DNA from: Phycisphaeraceae bacterium
GTDB taxonomy: Bacteria; Planctomycetota; Phycisphaerae; Phycisphaerales; Phycisphaeraceae
Direction of reading: 5' to 3'
Assembly: GCA_002716625.1 (NCBI GenBank)
Contig: PBAS01000062.1
Span: 1-60,416, forward strand
DNA length: 60,416 bases
The notes beneath the pieces were generated by a model. That model searched no databases. It was given only the letters and a program-made list of their open reading frames with translations, and had not been told where the DNA came from. How positions within the stretch are numbered: the stretch's first letter is position 1; every line of letters starts with the position of its first letter. Of this stretch, positions 37,315 to 45,734 are shown piece by piece. The position numbers and the translations under genes were made by a program.

Positions 37315-37549
37315 GCAGGGGTTTTAGTGCATGTCCAGGAGGGGGGCAAGCCCGTTTGATCAACGATCCATTGCCTGTGATGCCAGCGGTGGTGGTTGGG
37401 ATGGGCGTGGGCATGCAGTTGGGGCGAAAATATCGGCATCCCCGTGGTTCTTGAGATCGTATGGATGGGGAGTACGACAGGATGGCAACGCGCTAATTGC
37501 AGTTGTCGAGATTGGGTGATCTCGAGAGCCAATTCGCCGCCTGTTTGTT

Positions 37550-38527
37550 TTATTGGCTATGGGTATCGGTCGCTGCCGTTGGCATTTGCAAACTGCCAAC
37601 AGCCTGCTCAAGGTGGTTGTAACCGAGTTTGGAGAGCCAGGAAACCAGTTGATCGCTTATATTTGTAGGGGTGGCGGGGTTGATGAACAGTCCGGTTCCA
37701 ACCGCCAGGGCACTGGCGCCAGCCAGGATGAATTCTGCCGCATCCTGCCAGTATTGGATGCCTCCCATTGCGATGATTGGTACGTTAGCCTGGCGGGCTA
37801 CATTTTGGTAGACCCTATTCACAAGGTAGACCGCAAGCGGTCGAATGGCCGGTCCGGAAAGTCCGCCCGTCCCGTTGGCCAATCGGGGGCGACGATGGTA
37901 AACGTCGACCGTGAGCGCCGTGTAGGTATTGATCATACTCAGAATATTTGCGCCGCCATTAATCGCGGCACGCGCCGTTTGGCAGATATCACCCACATTG
38001 GGTGATAGTTTCACAATCAAATTGATGTTGGGGGTGATCGATTGGCGTACTTTGGCGACCAGTGGTTCCAGCAGATCGGGGTTGGTTCCAAAGTCGAGTC
38101 CGCCAGCCACATTTGGACAGGAAACATTGAGTTCGATGGCATCAATATCATCTTCTGCCGAAACATGGGTGGCGAGTTCGGCGAATTCATTTGCATCATG
38201 GCCAGCGATATTGACAATGATGCGAGGTCCTGATGCGCGTAACTGGCGAAGTTGTGGCAGCTTTTCCTTCAAAAATACTTCCAGCCCAACATTTGCAAGT
38301 CCAATTGCGTTGAGCATGCCGCCGCGGGTTTCCACGATCCGGTATGCTTCATTACCTTTTCGAGGTTTTGCCGTGATTGTCTTGGTGACAAATGCACCCA
38401 ATCGTGACAAGTCGAGCAAGTCGGCGTATTCAAAGCAATAGCCGCATGTGCCCGAAGCGGTCATCATGGGGTTCGCTAGTTTCAGGCCAGCTAGGTTTAC
38501 ATTTAGGCTTGGTTCTTCGCCGTTCAT
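37550..38527 (-). CDS. pyrD: dihydroorotate dehydrogenase, class 1B-like
   Basis: 325 residues. NPMMTASGTCGYCFEY matches the NPvmpASGtfGyg opening of class 1 enzymes. ELNVSCPNVAGG contains the catalytic Cys characteristic of class 1B (NAD-linked). LIVKLSPNVGD and the FMN phosphate site (IIAMGGIQYWQDAAEFILAGASALAVGTG) follow. It oxidises dihydroorotate to orotate in pyrimidine synthesis in the cytoplasm. The usual electron-transfer subunit PyrK is not adjacent. A TAAGAT 13 bases before the ATG would give a very short leader. Confidence 0.94.
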   Translation of the reverse strand: MNGEEPSLNVNLAGLKLANPMMTASGTCGYCFEYADLLDLSRLGAFVTKTITAKPRKGNEAYRIVETRGGMLNAIGLANVGLEVFLKEKLPQLRQLRASGPRIIVNIAGHDANEFAELATHVSAEDDIDAIELNVSCPNVAGGLDFGTNPDLLEPLVAKVRQSITPNINLIVKLSPNVGDICQTARAAINGGANILSMINTYTALTVDVYHRRPRLANGTGGLSGPAIRPLAVYLVNRVYQNVARQANVPIIAMGGIQYWQDAAEFILAGASALAVGTGLFINPATPTNISDQLVSWLSKLGYNHLEQAVGSLQMPTAATDTHSQ

Positions 38528-38676
38528 TGCTTGCTGGGGTATCTTACTCGAAGTGGCTGGCGGAGCGTTAATGCCCTGCCCTGTTGGACTCTAGGAAGAT
38601 TCGCGGCAGGAAAAGAGGCGAGGGGTTTATATCATGAGGATGTTATAAACCGTTATTCACTCGGTGATACTTACCC

Positions 38677-39789
38677 ATGGATCGAACTGATATACAGCAG
38701 GTATCTATTTTTGGCTTGTCTCAGCCCCGCTTGTATGAAATCATGCAGCAACAGGGAATGGCTAAATTCCGAGCGGACCAGCTGCTTGACTGGGTATATC
38801 GCCGGCATGTTACTGACCTGCAACAAATGCATAATATATCCAAGGAGGACAGGCAGTCACTTGGCAACATAATCCATTTCAAAAACGCCACCATTGCTGG
38901 TAAGCAGGCTGCCACCGATGGGGTTCGGAAACTTTTAGTTCACTGGGTGGATCAGGCGGCACAGGCGGAGTGCGTGCTGATACCCATACGAGGGCGTGCA
39001 AGCGCCTGCGTGTCAAGCCAGGTCGGTTGCCCGGTAGGATGCCGGTTCTGTGCATCTGGTCTTGGCGGATTGGATGGTAATCTCACCGCCGCTCAGATTG
39101 TGGAGCAGGTGTGGTTGTTGGATGAAATCAGCCGGTCGCCACTCCTTCATGCCGGATCCAAACAGGATTCGAGCCCGGCTGGTGTAACTCATGTGGTATT
39201 TATGGGGATGGGGGAGCCGCTGGCCAATTTTGAGGGGGTAACAGATGCGGTTCGAATCCTCACCGCGTCATGGGGGCTGAATATCTCAGCCCGACGGATC
39301 ACCATCAGTACCGTGGGGCTGCCGGGACAGATTCGCAAACTTGCCGACTTGTCCTTGAAGATCACCCTGGCAATCAGCATTCATGCGCCCAACGATGAAT
39401 TACGCGGTCGCCTGATTCCTTGGGCCAAGCGAGTCAGTCTTTCACAACTGGTTGAGGCGGGGCGATACTACTTTGACAAGACCGGACGGGAGGTGACGCT
39501 TGAATATGTGCTGCTTGGTGGTGTTAATGATCGGCCAAGCCAAGCCAAGGAACTGGCGGGAGTTGCAAAACGCCTGCGAAGCAATGTCAACCTGATTCGG
39601 TATAACGAGGTTGCCAGTCTGCCGTTTGAAAGGCCGGCAACAGAAGATGTCCGTCAATTCCAATCGATACTTCGCAAAGCCGGTATCAATACGCACATTC
39701 GTGCCAGTCGTGGACGAGATGTGGCTGCCGCATGCGGTCAGTTGCGACATGAATCCGTGTTGAGGGCGAACAATCGGCACGTATTATGA
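38677..39789 (+). CDS. rlmN: 23S rRNA (adenine-2503-C2)-methyltransferase RlmN
   Basis: 370 residues. The radical SAM cluster motif CPVGCRFCASG (CxxxCxxC) is present, as are MGMGEPLANF, ISTVGLPGQI, ISIHAPND and ACGQLR near the C-terminus; the last carries the methyl-accepting cysteine. The enzyme methylates A2503 of 23S rRNA and A37 of some tRNAs. The 102-residue small gene begins in the stop codon (ATGA overlap). No clear ribosome site lies upstream; GATACT ends five bases before the ATG. Confidence 0.95.
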   Translation: MDRTDIQQVSIFGLSQPRLYEIMQQQGMAKFRADQLLDWVYRRHVTDLQQMHNISKEDRQSLGNIIHFKNATIAGKQAATDGVRKLLVHWVDQAAQAECVLIPIRGRASACVSSQVGCPVGCRFCASGLGGLDGNLTAAQIVEQVWLLDEISRSPLLHAGSKQDSSPAGVTHVVFMGMGEPLANFEGVTDAVRILTASWGLNISARRITISTVGLPGQIRKLADLSLKITLAISIHAPNDELRGRLIPWAKRVSLSQLVEAGRYYFDKTGREVTLEYVLLGGVNDRPSQAKELAGVAKRLRSNVNLIRYNEVASLPFERPATEDVRQFQSILRKAGINTHIRASRGRDVAAACGQLRHESVLRANNRHVL

Positions 39790-40094
39790 GTTTTGTTGTA
39801 TCATCCTTGCGCAATGATGATACCAAAGGGTCCATGCAGATGACTGTATATGAAACATTGAGTCATGAAACGATTCGCATGTGGTGCATGAGCAATAACT
39901 ATTGGCCGGCCTGTCAATCGGGTCAGCCGGATCGTATCCGAATTGGCGGCGCATCGTTCTCCGAGCCTGAATCGCTTGATCTGTTGGATTGGCCGGATTG
40001 GTTTGAGCAGTTTGAGAGTCGCCAGCTTAAGTTTGTCTACGATCCCACCCAGGGGTGGTTTGACCTGCAAAGTCGCAACACGCGTCCGGATTAA
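39786..40094 (+). CDS. small uncharacterised protein translationally coupled to rlmN
   Basis: 102 residues if started at the ATG overlapping the rlmN stop; an ATG at 39840 with AAAGGG nine bases upstream is an alternative and would give 84 residues. The sequence is acidic and rich in Trp and aromatic residues (LDLLDWPDWFEQFESRQLKFVYDPTQGWFDL), suggesting a compact soluble fold. I recognise no family. A perfect 8-bp hairpin (39798-39805/39816-39823) lies between the two candidate starts and could modulate initiation. It may serve rRNA modification or simply be coupled. Confidence 0.6.
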   Translation: MSFVVSSLRNDDTKGSMQMTVYETLSHETIRMWCMSNNYWPACQSGQPDRIRIGGASFSEPESLDLLDWPDWFEQFESRQLKFVYDPTQGWFDLQSRNTRPD

Positions 40095-40204
40095 CCGGAT
40101 GGGCTTTTCGTGCGGTTGCTTGGGCGGGCAATTGTCTTGGTGGGGTGCCGATAGGCATTGGTCAGTCATGGTCAGGGAATGTGTCGCGAGTGTGCTTAAG
40201 GTGC

Positions 40205-40210
40205 TAATAT
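40205..40210 (+). promoter_or_regulatory. -10 box of M32 carboxypeptidase gene, leaderless TTG start
   Basis: TAATAT, seven bases before a TTG that is the only start preceding the conserved N-terminal helix. Confidence 0.55.
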
Positions 40211-40217
40211 TGATCGC

Positions 40218-41747
40218 TTGTCCAGCGAACAAACAACATGCTCAGCATATCACCAACTCATGGCGTTTATTCGTAACGCTGGGGTGTTGAAAAGTACGGC
40301 TGGCCTGCTTGCATGGGATCAGCAGGCAATCATGCCGCCTGGCGGCCTTGTCCATCGGTCGCAGCAACTTGCGCAACTGGCACGTATGATCCATGAAATG
40401 ATGATCGATCCTCGCGTGGGCGATTTGCTTTCCGCGTGCGAGGCAGATGGTGACTGGGCCGATGATCCGTGCGCCGCAGCTTCGGTTAATATACGCGAAA
40501 TCAGGTGGAAATACGAGCGGGCAACCCGTTTGCCGGCTGAACTGGTCGAGTCGTTGAGCGAGACTAGCGCCTTGGCCCATGGTAGATGGGTGGAGGCGCG
40601 AAAGGCAAATGATTTCGAACACTTTTGTCCATGGTTTGAGAAAATCGTGCAGTTGCAGAAACGCAAGGCGGAGTGTTTGGGTTCTGGCGATGGCGAACCG
40701 TGGGATGTGTTGGCTGATGAATACGAGCCAGGGTGCAGGGCCGCTGACATTGATCGGTTGTTCGCGTCATTGCGTAAGCAGCTTATTCCGCTTGTGAATG
40801 AACTAATGGCAAGTGCCCATCATCCCGGGAATGTATTATGTCAACTGGTGCGGCCTGGTGCCAAGTTCAAACAGTTTGTGCGTAAGCTTGCAGCAGACGT
40901 TGGGTTTGATTTTGACCGGGGACGACTGGATGAATCGCCGCACCCATTTTGTAGTGGTATCCATTGTCATGATGTACGGATGACCACCCGGTTCGACGAG
41001 CCTAACCCGGTAGAGCCGTTGTTCTCCACCCTGCATGAAACAGGTCATGGCATCTACGGCCAGAATTTGCCGGAAAGCCATTTTGGTACGCCCATGGGCG
41101 AAGCGGTTTCATATGCAATTCACGAAAGTCAAAGTCGGATGTGGGAGAATATGGTGGGGCGGTCGCGCTCCTTCTGGGTGTGGTGTCTGCCGAGGCTTTG
41201 TCAGGGTCTGGGGATTGGCGGCGACAAACTGGATGTGGATGGTGCTTACGGTTCGGCGAATATTGTTACACCAGGCCTGATTCGGGTTGAAGCTGATGAG
41301 GTGACTTACAACCTGCATATCATGGTTCGTTTTGAAATTGAGCGTGCTTTGATGAAAGACGAAATCCAGGTTCGTGATGTCCCATGTATCTGGGCAGAGA
41401 AGTACAAGGAGTATCTTGGTGTGGATGTGCCGGATGATCGGCACGGATGTTTGCAGGATATCCACTGGTCATCAGATGCGATTGGTTATTTTCCAAGCTA
41501 TACGCTTGGAAATCTGTATGCAGCACAGTTCTTTGATGCGGCACAGGAGGCCCTTCCCGGGCTTGTCCAGTTGTTTGAGAATGGCGAGTTTTCGCCCTTG
41601 CGTGAATGGTTGAACAAGCATATTCATTGTCATGGGATGCGTTACCGATCAGATGAACTTTGCCAACGGGTTACCGGCCGGCCGTTATCTGCCGAACCTC
41701 TGCTGGGGCACTTGGTGGACAAGCTTCGGCCGATTTACGGGTTGTAG
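40218..41747 (+). CDS. M32 metallocarboxypeptidase (Taq type)
   Basis: 509 residues from a TTG. LLAWDQQAIMPPGG is the conserved N-terminal M32 motif. The zinc-binding HExxH is present as LHETGHGIYGQ, followed by AVSYAIHESQSRMWEN with the third ligand Glu, and the ESQ(S/A)R motif of the family. The enzyme removes C-terminal residues with broad specificity in the cytoplasm. The leaderless TAATAT-N7-TTG arrangement supports the TTG start; a downstream ATG at 40260 would cut conserved sequence. Confidence 0.93.
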   Translation: MSSEQTTCSAYHQLMAFIRNAGVLKSTAGLLAWDQQAIMPPGGLVHRSQQLAQLARMIHEMMIDPRVGDLLSACEADGDWADDPCAAASVNIREIRWKYERATRLPAELVESLSETSALAHGRWVEARKANDFEHFCPWFEKIVQLQKRKAECLGSGDGEPWDVLADEYEPGCRAADIDRLFASLRKQLIPLVNELMASAHHPGNVLCQLVRPGAKFKQFVRKLAADVGFDFDRGRLDESPHPFCSGIHCHDVRMTTRFDEPNPVEPLFSTLHETGHGIYGQNLPESHFGTPMGEAVSYAIHESQSRMWENMVGRSRSFWVWCLPRLCQGLGIGGDKLDVDGAYGSANIVTPGLIRVEADEVTYNLHIMVRFEIERALMKDEIQVRDVPCIWAEKYKEYLGVDVPDDRHGCLQDIHWSSDAIGYFPSYTLGNLYAAQFFDAAQEALPGLVQLFENGEFSPLREWLNKHIHCHGMRYRSDELCQRVTGRPLSAEPLLGHLVDKLRPIYGL

Positions 41748-41892
41748 ATCTGATGCGGCGGCTTGGTGGTGTGCCGGTTTTCTGTTTTATGCCAGGGCAG
41801 GATCAACGTGGGGTGTCATCGGTAGTCATTTTTCAGTCCTTCATCCTGAACGTGGAAAGCCACGCCGGTTCAATAGAAACTGAATTATTGTG

Positions 41893-41898
41893 TAATAT
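41893..41898 (+). promoter_or_regulatory. -10 box of recG, leaderless start
   Basis: TAATAT, seven bases before the recG ATG at 41906, without a ribosome site. A TTCAAT at 41869-41874 could be a weak -35 at 18-bp spacing. Confidence 0.55.
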
Positions 41899-41905
41899 CA
41901 GTGTT

Positions 41906-44038
41906 ATGCCATCAAATGCGGTTGTTGACATCATCGATCTATCGACCCATGTCATGAACCTACCTCAGGTGAGTGGGCGGCAGGTCGAGCGATTTGCCCA
42001 TCTGGGTATTGCTACTGTAACCGATCTGCTCAAGCATCTGCCGATCCGCTACGAACAGGAGCATGGTGAATCGTCAATTGGTGACCTGGTGATGGGGGTT
42101 GTGGGCTCGGTTCGTGGAATGATTACTGCAGCTCGTGCTGCACCAGCAGGGCGTGGCGGTCGCCAAGCAAAAATTGAGGTGACGTTGGAAGACTCCAGCG
42201 GTCAAATGAAATTAGTCTGGTTTAATGCTGGATATCTGCGCGGTCGTCTTCATCCGGGGATGCAAGTCCGGGTCCAGGGTAAGGTCACGACATATAAAAA
42301 CAGGCAGCAGATGGTGAACCCTCGTTGGGAAATTATCGAGGAGGATGACCAGGTTGTCCCCAATCGCGATTATCTGCGGCCGGTTTACCCGGCTACGGAG
42401 AATCTTCCGAGTTGGGCAATAGAGAAGATCATCGGTGAGGTTCTTGAATACGTGGGGGGGCAGATTCTTGATCCACTGTCGAAAGCAACTTTAAAGCATC
42501 ATGCGATGCCGAAGTTGGCGGATGCCTTTTATGCGGTGCATCGCCCAGCGTGTGAGGATGACGCTCTGGGTGCGCGACGTCGGTTGGCTTACAATGAATT
42601 GCTATTACTTCAAATCGGTATTGCGTTAAAACGGTATGACTGTCGTCACCGCCTTACGGCCCATTGCCTGCATTTTTCCGAAGCAGTTGACCAGCAGATC
42701 CATGAAATATTTCCATTTCCGTTGACCGGTTCGCAGCAGCGTGTCATTGGGGAGATTCGTGTGGATCTTCAGCGTAACTGGCCCATGAGCCGCCTGCTTC
42801 AGGGCGACGTTGGATCAGGCAAGACGGTCGTTGCGTTGTATGCGTTGTTGATGGCATGTTGTGATCGTAAGCAGGGGGTGTTGATGGCTCCGACGGAGAT
42901 CCTTGCTGAGCAACATTATCTGTCAATTTCCAAAATGCTTGAGCATTCGACAATTCGTGTCGGCCTGTTAACTGCGGCAGCCAGCGAGGTAAATCGGAAG
43001 GCCCTTTTGCGGCAACTTGGTGCCGGCAAGATCGACATCCTGGTGGGGACACAGGCCTTGTTGTCTGAGGATGTGGTCTTTGAGAACCTGGCGGTTGTTG
43101 TCGTCGATGAGCAGCACCGGTTTGGTGTTCTGCAACGTGCGGCATTTCAGCGTCCGGCGGTTGCGCAGGGTGTTGTTTACTGTCCGCACTATCTGGTTAT
43201 GACCGCAACACCAATCCCCCGCAGTTTAAGCTTGACGCTTTTTGCTGACCTAGATATTTCCACGATTGACAAACTGCCGCCGGGCCGCGGACCGATCGTA
43301 ACCCGTGTTGTCGGTAGCGATAAATCCCGCTCGGTATACCAATATATGTTGGATCGCCTGGGCCGGGGTGATCAGGCGTACGTGGTCGTTCCCACTATTG
43401 AGGATGGAATTTCCGGGCCAAGTTCACGGCTTAAAAACTTGCGGCAACACACGAAAATGCTGCAGGAAATCTTTGTTGGATTTAACGTGGCTTCCATCCA
43501 TGGTCAACTCAAGAGGGAGACGCGTGAAGCGATCATGAGCCGCTTTCGGGCAGGTATGATTGCTGTGCTAGTCGCCACGACGGTGATTGAAGTGGGGATC
43601 GATGTCCCCAACGCCAGGATGATGGTGGTGGAACATGCAGAGCGTTTTGGGTTGGCCCAACTTCATCAGCTTCGAGGAAGAATTGGTCGATCAGGCGATG
43701 GTCGCAAGAGCCTTTGTGTCTTTATCGCGGACCCGAGTACCGAACCGGCAAAGGAACGGATGAAGGCGATAGGAGCTACCCACGATGGTTTTAAGGTGGC
43801 GCAGTATGATTTGGAGATCAGAGGGATTGGCGATTTCTTTGGTACACGCCAGCATGGCCTGCCCGCATTACGCGTGGCGCAGATCCCTCGGGATATGAAT
43901 TTGTTGCAGTTGGCGCGGCGTGATGCCCAGGCCATCGTCAAAGCTGATCCGGCACTTGCCAATGATGATCATCAGGTTTTGCGGCAATTATTGGTCCAGC
44001 AGTTCGGTGTTGACATTGGTCTTGTTCAGGCTGGATGA
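41906..44038 (+). CDS. recG: ATP-dependent DNA helicase RecG
   Basis: 710 residues from the ATG at 41906, the usual RecG length; the frame is open upstream but overlaps the peptidase gene. The wedge/OB region (TVTDLLKHLPIRYE...) is followed by the helicase motifs GDVGSGKT (I), APTEILAEQHY (Ia), VVDEQHRFG (II, DEQH), TATPIPR (III), IEVGIDVPNARMMVVEHAERFGLAQLHQLRGRIGR (V-VI, here cited in parts) and a C-terminal TRQHG. RecG reverses stalled forks and branch-migrates Holliday junctions. The mRNA is probably leaderless. Confidence 0.96.
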   Translation: MPSNAVVDIIDLSTHVMNLPQVSGRQVERFAHLGIATVTDLLKHLPIRYEQEHGESSIGDLVMGVVGSVRGMITAARAAPAGRGGRQAKIEVTLEDSSGQMKLVWFNAGYLRGRLHPGMQVRVQGKVTTYKNRQQMVNPRWEIIEEDDQVVPNRDYLRPVYPATENLPSWAIEKIIGEVLEYVGGQILDPLSKATLKHHAMPKLADAFYAVHRPACEDDALGARRRLAYNELLLLQIGIALKRYDCRHRLTAHCLHFSEAVDQQIHEIFPFPLTGSQQRVIGEIRVDLQRNWPMSRLLQGDVGSGKTVVALYALLMACCDRKQGVLMAPTEILAEQHYLSISKMLEHSTIRVGLLTAAASEVNRKALLRQLGAGKIDILVGTQALLSEDVVFENLAVVVVDEQHRFGVLQRAAFQRPAVAQGVVYCPHYLVMTATPIPRSLSLTLFADLDISTIDKLPPGRGPIVTRVVGSDKSRSVYQYMLDRLGRGDQAYVVVPTIEDGISGPSSRLKNLRQHTKMLQEIFVGFNVASIHGQLKRETREAIMSRFRAGMIAVLVATTVIEVGIDVPNARMMVVEHAERFGLAQLHQLRGRIGRSGDGRKSLCVFIADPSTEPAKERMKAIGATHDGFKVAQYDLEIRGIGDFFGTRQHGLPALRVAQIPRDMNLLQLARRDAQAIVKADPALANDDHQVLRQLLVQQFGVDIGLVQAG

Positions 44039-44076
44039 TTACGCTGGTGTCGGCATTGGGTTGCAATGCCAGCCGG

Positions 44077-44559
44077 TCAGCCATTGCTGATTGTCCGGTC
44101 CTTGCTACGCAGTTTTCCAAAGAAGTCACGGAGAAGTTGGCTGCATTGATCTGCATGAACCCCAGCCGTGATTTGTACTCGATGGTTGAATCGTGTGTCA
44201 CTGACCAGTTCGTACAACGTATGCACGCAGCCCATCTTGGGGTCAGTGGCGCCATAGACCAGTTTTTCGACCCTTGCATTTATCAGGGCCCCGGCGCACA
44301 TGGGGCATGGCTCAAGCGTGACGGCCAAACTGCAACCATCCAGCCTCCACGATCCAGTACGCTTCGCCGCTTCGCGCAGGGCAAGGATTTCAGCGTGTGC
44401 AGTTGGGTCAGAACTCAACTCGCGGGTATTGTGGGCTTCTGCTAAAACCGTATTGCCACGGTAAACCACCGCGCCAACTGGGACCTCATCGTATTCTATA
44501 GCCTTGGCTGCCAACTGCAGCGCTCGGGTCATCATTTTCTGATCGATGGGCATTGTCAT
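44077..44559 (-). CDS. tadA: tRNA-specific adenosine deaminase
   Basis: 160 residues from the ATG at 44559. The cytidine-deaminase-fold zinc site is complete: TAHAEILAL (His, catalytic Glu) and LEPCPMCAGALI (two Cys). GATDPKMGCV is the TadA tail signature. It converts A34 to inosine in the tRNA-Arg anticodon. The frame is open upstream across glycerate kinase but without homology. TAGCCT lies exactly seven bases upstream, so the start is leaderless, with 25 bp to the divergent glycerate kinase ATG. Confidence 0.94.
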   Translation of the reverse strand: MTMPIDQKMMTRALQLAAKAIEYDEVPVGAVVYRGNTVLAEAHNTRELSSDPTAHAEILALREAAKRTGSWRLDGCSLAVTLEPCPMCAGALINARVEKLVYGATDPKMGCVHTLYELVSDTRFNHRVQITAGVHADQCSQLLRDFFGKLRSKDRTISNG

Positions 44560-44566
44560 TGCCAAC

Positions 44567-44576
44567 AGGCTACACT
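44567..44576. promoter_or_regulatory. overlapping divergent -10 boxes of tadA and glycerate kinase
   Basis: Minus-strand TAGCCT (44567-44572) stands seven bases before the tadA ATG; plus-strand TACACT (44571-44576) stands eight bases before the glycerate kinase ATG. The boxes share two base pairs, and the whole gap between start codons is 25 bp. Two RNA polymerases could not occupy both at once. Confidence 0.55.
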
Positions 44577-44584
44577 GACCGGCG

Positions 44585-45727
44585 ATGAAGATCATCTGCG
44601 CGCCAGATAGTTTCAAGGAATCGTTATCTGCGGCGGAAGCTGCCGAGTCAATGGCGGTGGGTATTCGATCGGTTGCAATGGATGTGGATATTGACCTGTG
44701 TCCGATTGCCGACGGCGGCGAGGGTACCGTGTCCGCCTTGCTTGCGGCGACCAAGGGCCAGTGGCAGCAGGCTGTGGTTATGAATCCGTTGGGCGAGCCG
44801 ATTGATGCCCGATGGGGCCTGTTGGGCCAAGTGAGAGATGAGCCGGTAACCGCCGTGATTGAAATGGCTGCGGCATCAGGTCTGGAACTTATCGAGGCAT
44901 CGCGGCGGGATGCCTCGCGCACCTCGACATATGGCACCGGGCAGTTGATCTCAGCCGCTCTGGCGGCAGGTGCTAGCCGCATCATCCTGGGGATAGGTGG
45001 CAGTGCAACCAATGATGGTGGTTGTGGAGCAGCGCAGGCGTTGGGCGTTAAGTTCCATGATCACGCTGGTAGGCAAATCATGGATCCAATGACCGGGGCA
45101 ATGTTGTTGGATGTGTCTCGTATTGATGCCACGCAACTTGACCCTCGAATGGCCGGGGTCCAGGTCGTTGTGGCTTGTGATGTGACCAATCCAATGACCG
45201 GTCCTGATGGGGCGGCTCATGTTTATGGCCCGCAGAAGGGTGCCGATCCGCAACAGGTTGAACAGTTGGATGCTGGGTTACGGCATCTGGCCGTTCTATT
45301 TCGCGATCAACTTGATCAGGATGTTGAGGAAATCGCGGGTAGTGGGGCGGCAGGTGGTATGGGAGCCGGCCTGATGGTTCTTCTAGGTGGGCGGTTACAA
45401 CCAGGTGTGGGAATCGTACTGGAGGCCGTGAAGTTCGAACAAAGGGTTGCCGGTTGTGATCTATGTTTGACCGGAGAAGGTAGAATTGACGGCCAAAGTT
45501 TGTCGGGGAAAGCCTGCCTGGGCGTTGCGCAAGTTGCGAGGAACCAGGGCGTCGACACCATTGCCTTGGTGGGTTCGGTAGGACCTCAAGCGGAGCGTGC
45601 TCGTGAAGCGGGACTGAAGGATTTTGTGGTTATCGGGGAGGGGTTGAGTGTTGAGCAATCAATGCAACAGGGTGCGGAACTGGTTCAAAGGGCGGCGGGA
45701 AGGGTGGTGGGGGAAATGATAGTGTGA
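44585..45727 (+). CDS. glycerate kinase (GarK/GlxK family)
   Basis: 380 residues. IICAPDSFKESLSA is the diagnostic N-terminus, followed by CPIADGGEGTVSAL and IILGIGGSATNDGGCG, and LTGEGRIDGQSLSGKA near the C-terminus. The enzyme phosphorylates D-glycerate (to 2-phosphoglycerate in this class), linking glyoxylate, serine-cycle or uronate breakdown to glycolysis. That fits both the C1 genes at the window start and the uronate genes elsewhere. The start is leaderless with TACACT eight bases upstream, and the solute-binding protein gene follows after seven bases. Confidence 0.93.
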   Translation: MKIICAPDSFKESLSAAEAAESMAVGIRSVAMDVDIDLCPIADGGEGTVSALLAATKGQWQQAVVMNPLGEPIDARWGLLGQVRDEPVTAVIEMAAASGLELIEASRRDASRTSTYGTGQLISAALAAGASRIILGIGGSATNDGGCGAAQALGVKFHDHAGRQIMDPMTGAMLLDVSRIDATQLDPRMAGVQVVVACDVTNPMTGPDGAAHVYGPQKGADPQQVEQLDAGLRHLAVLFRDQLDQDVEEIAGSGAAGGMGAGLMVLLGGRLQPGVGIVLEAVKFEQRVAGCDLCLTGEGRIDGQSLSGKACLGVAQVARNQGVDTIALVGSVGPQAERAREAGLKDFVVIGEGLSVEQSMQQGAELVQRAAGRVVGEMIV

Positions 45728-45734
45728 GCCGGTC

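Noticed and set aside
41660..41905. N-terminal extension of recG into the M32 gene
   Set aside because: It overlaps the peptidase gene and its end region; length and promoter support ATG 41906.
44560..45012. Upstream extension of tadA
   Set aside because: It is antisense to glycerate kinase and lacks homology; TadA proteins begin near MPIDQKMM.
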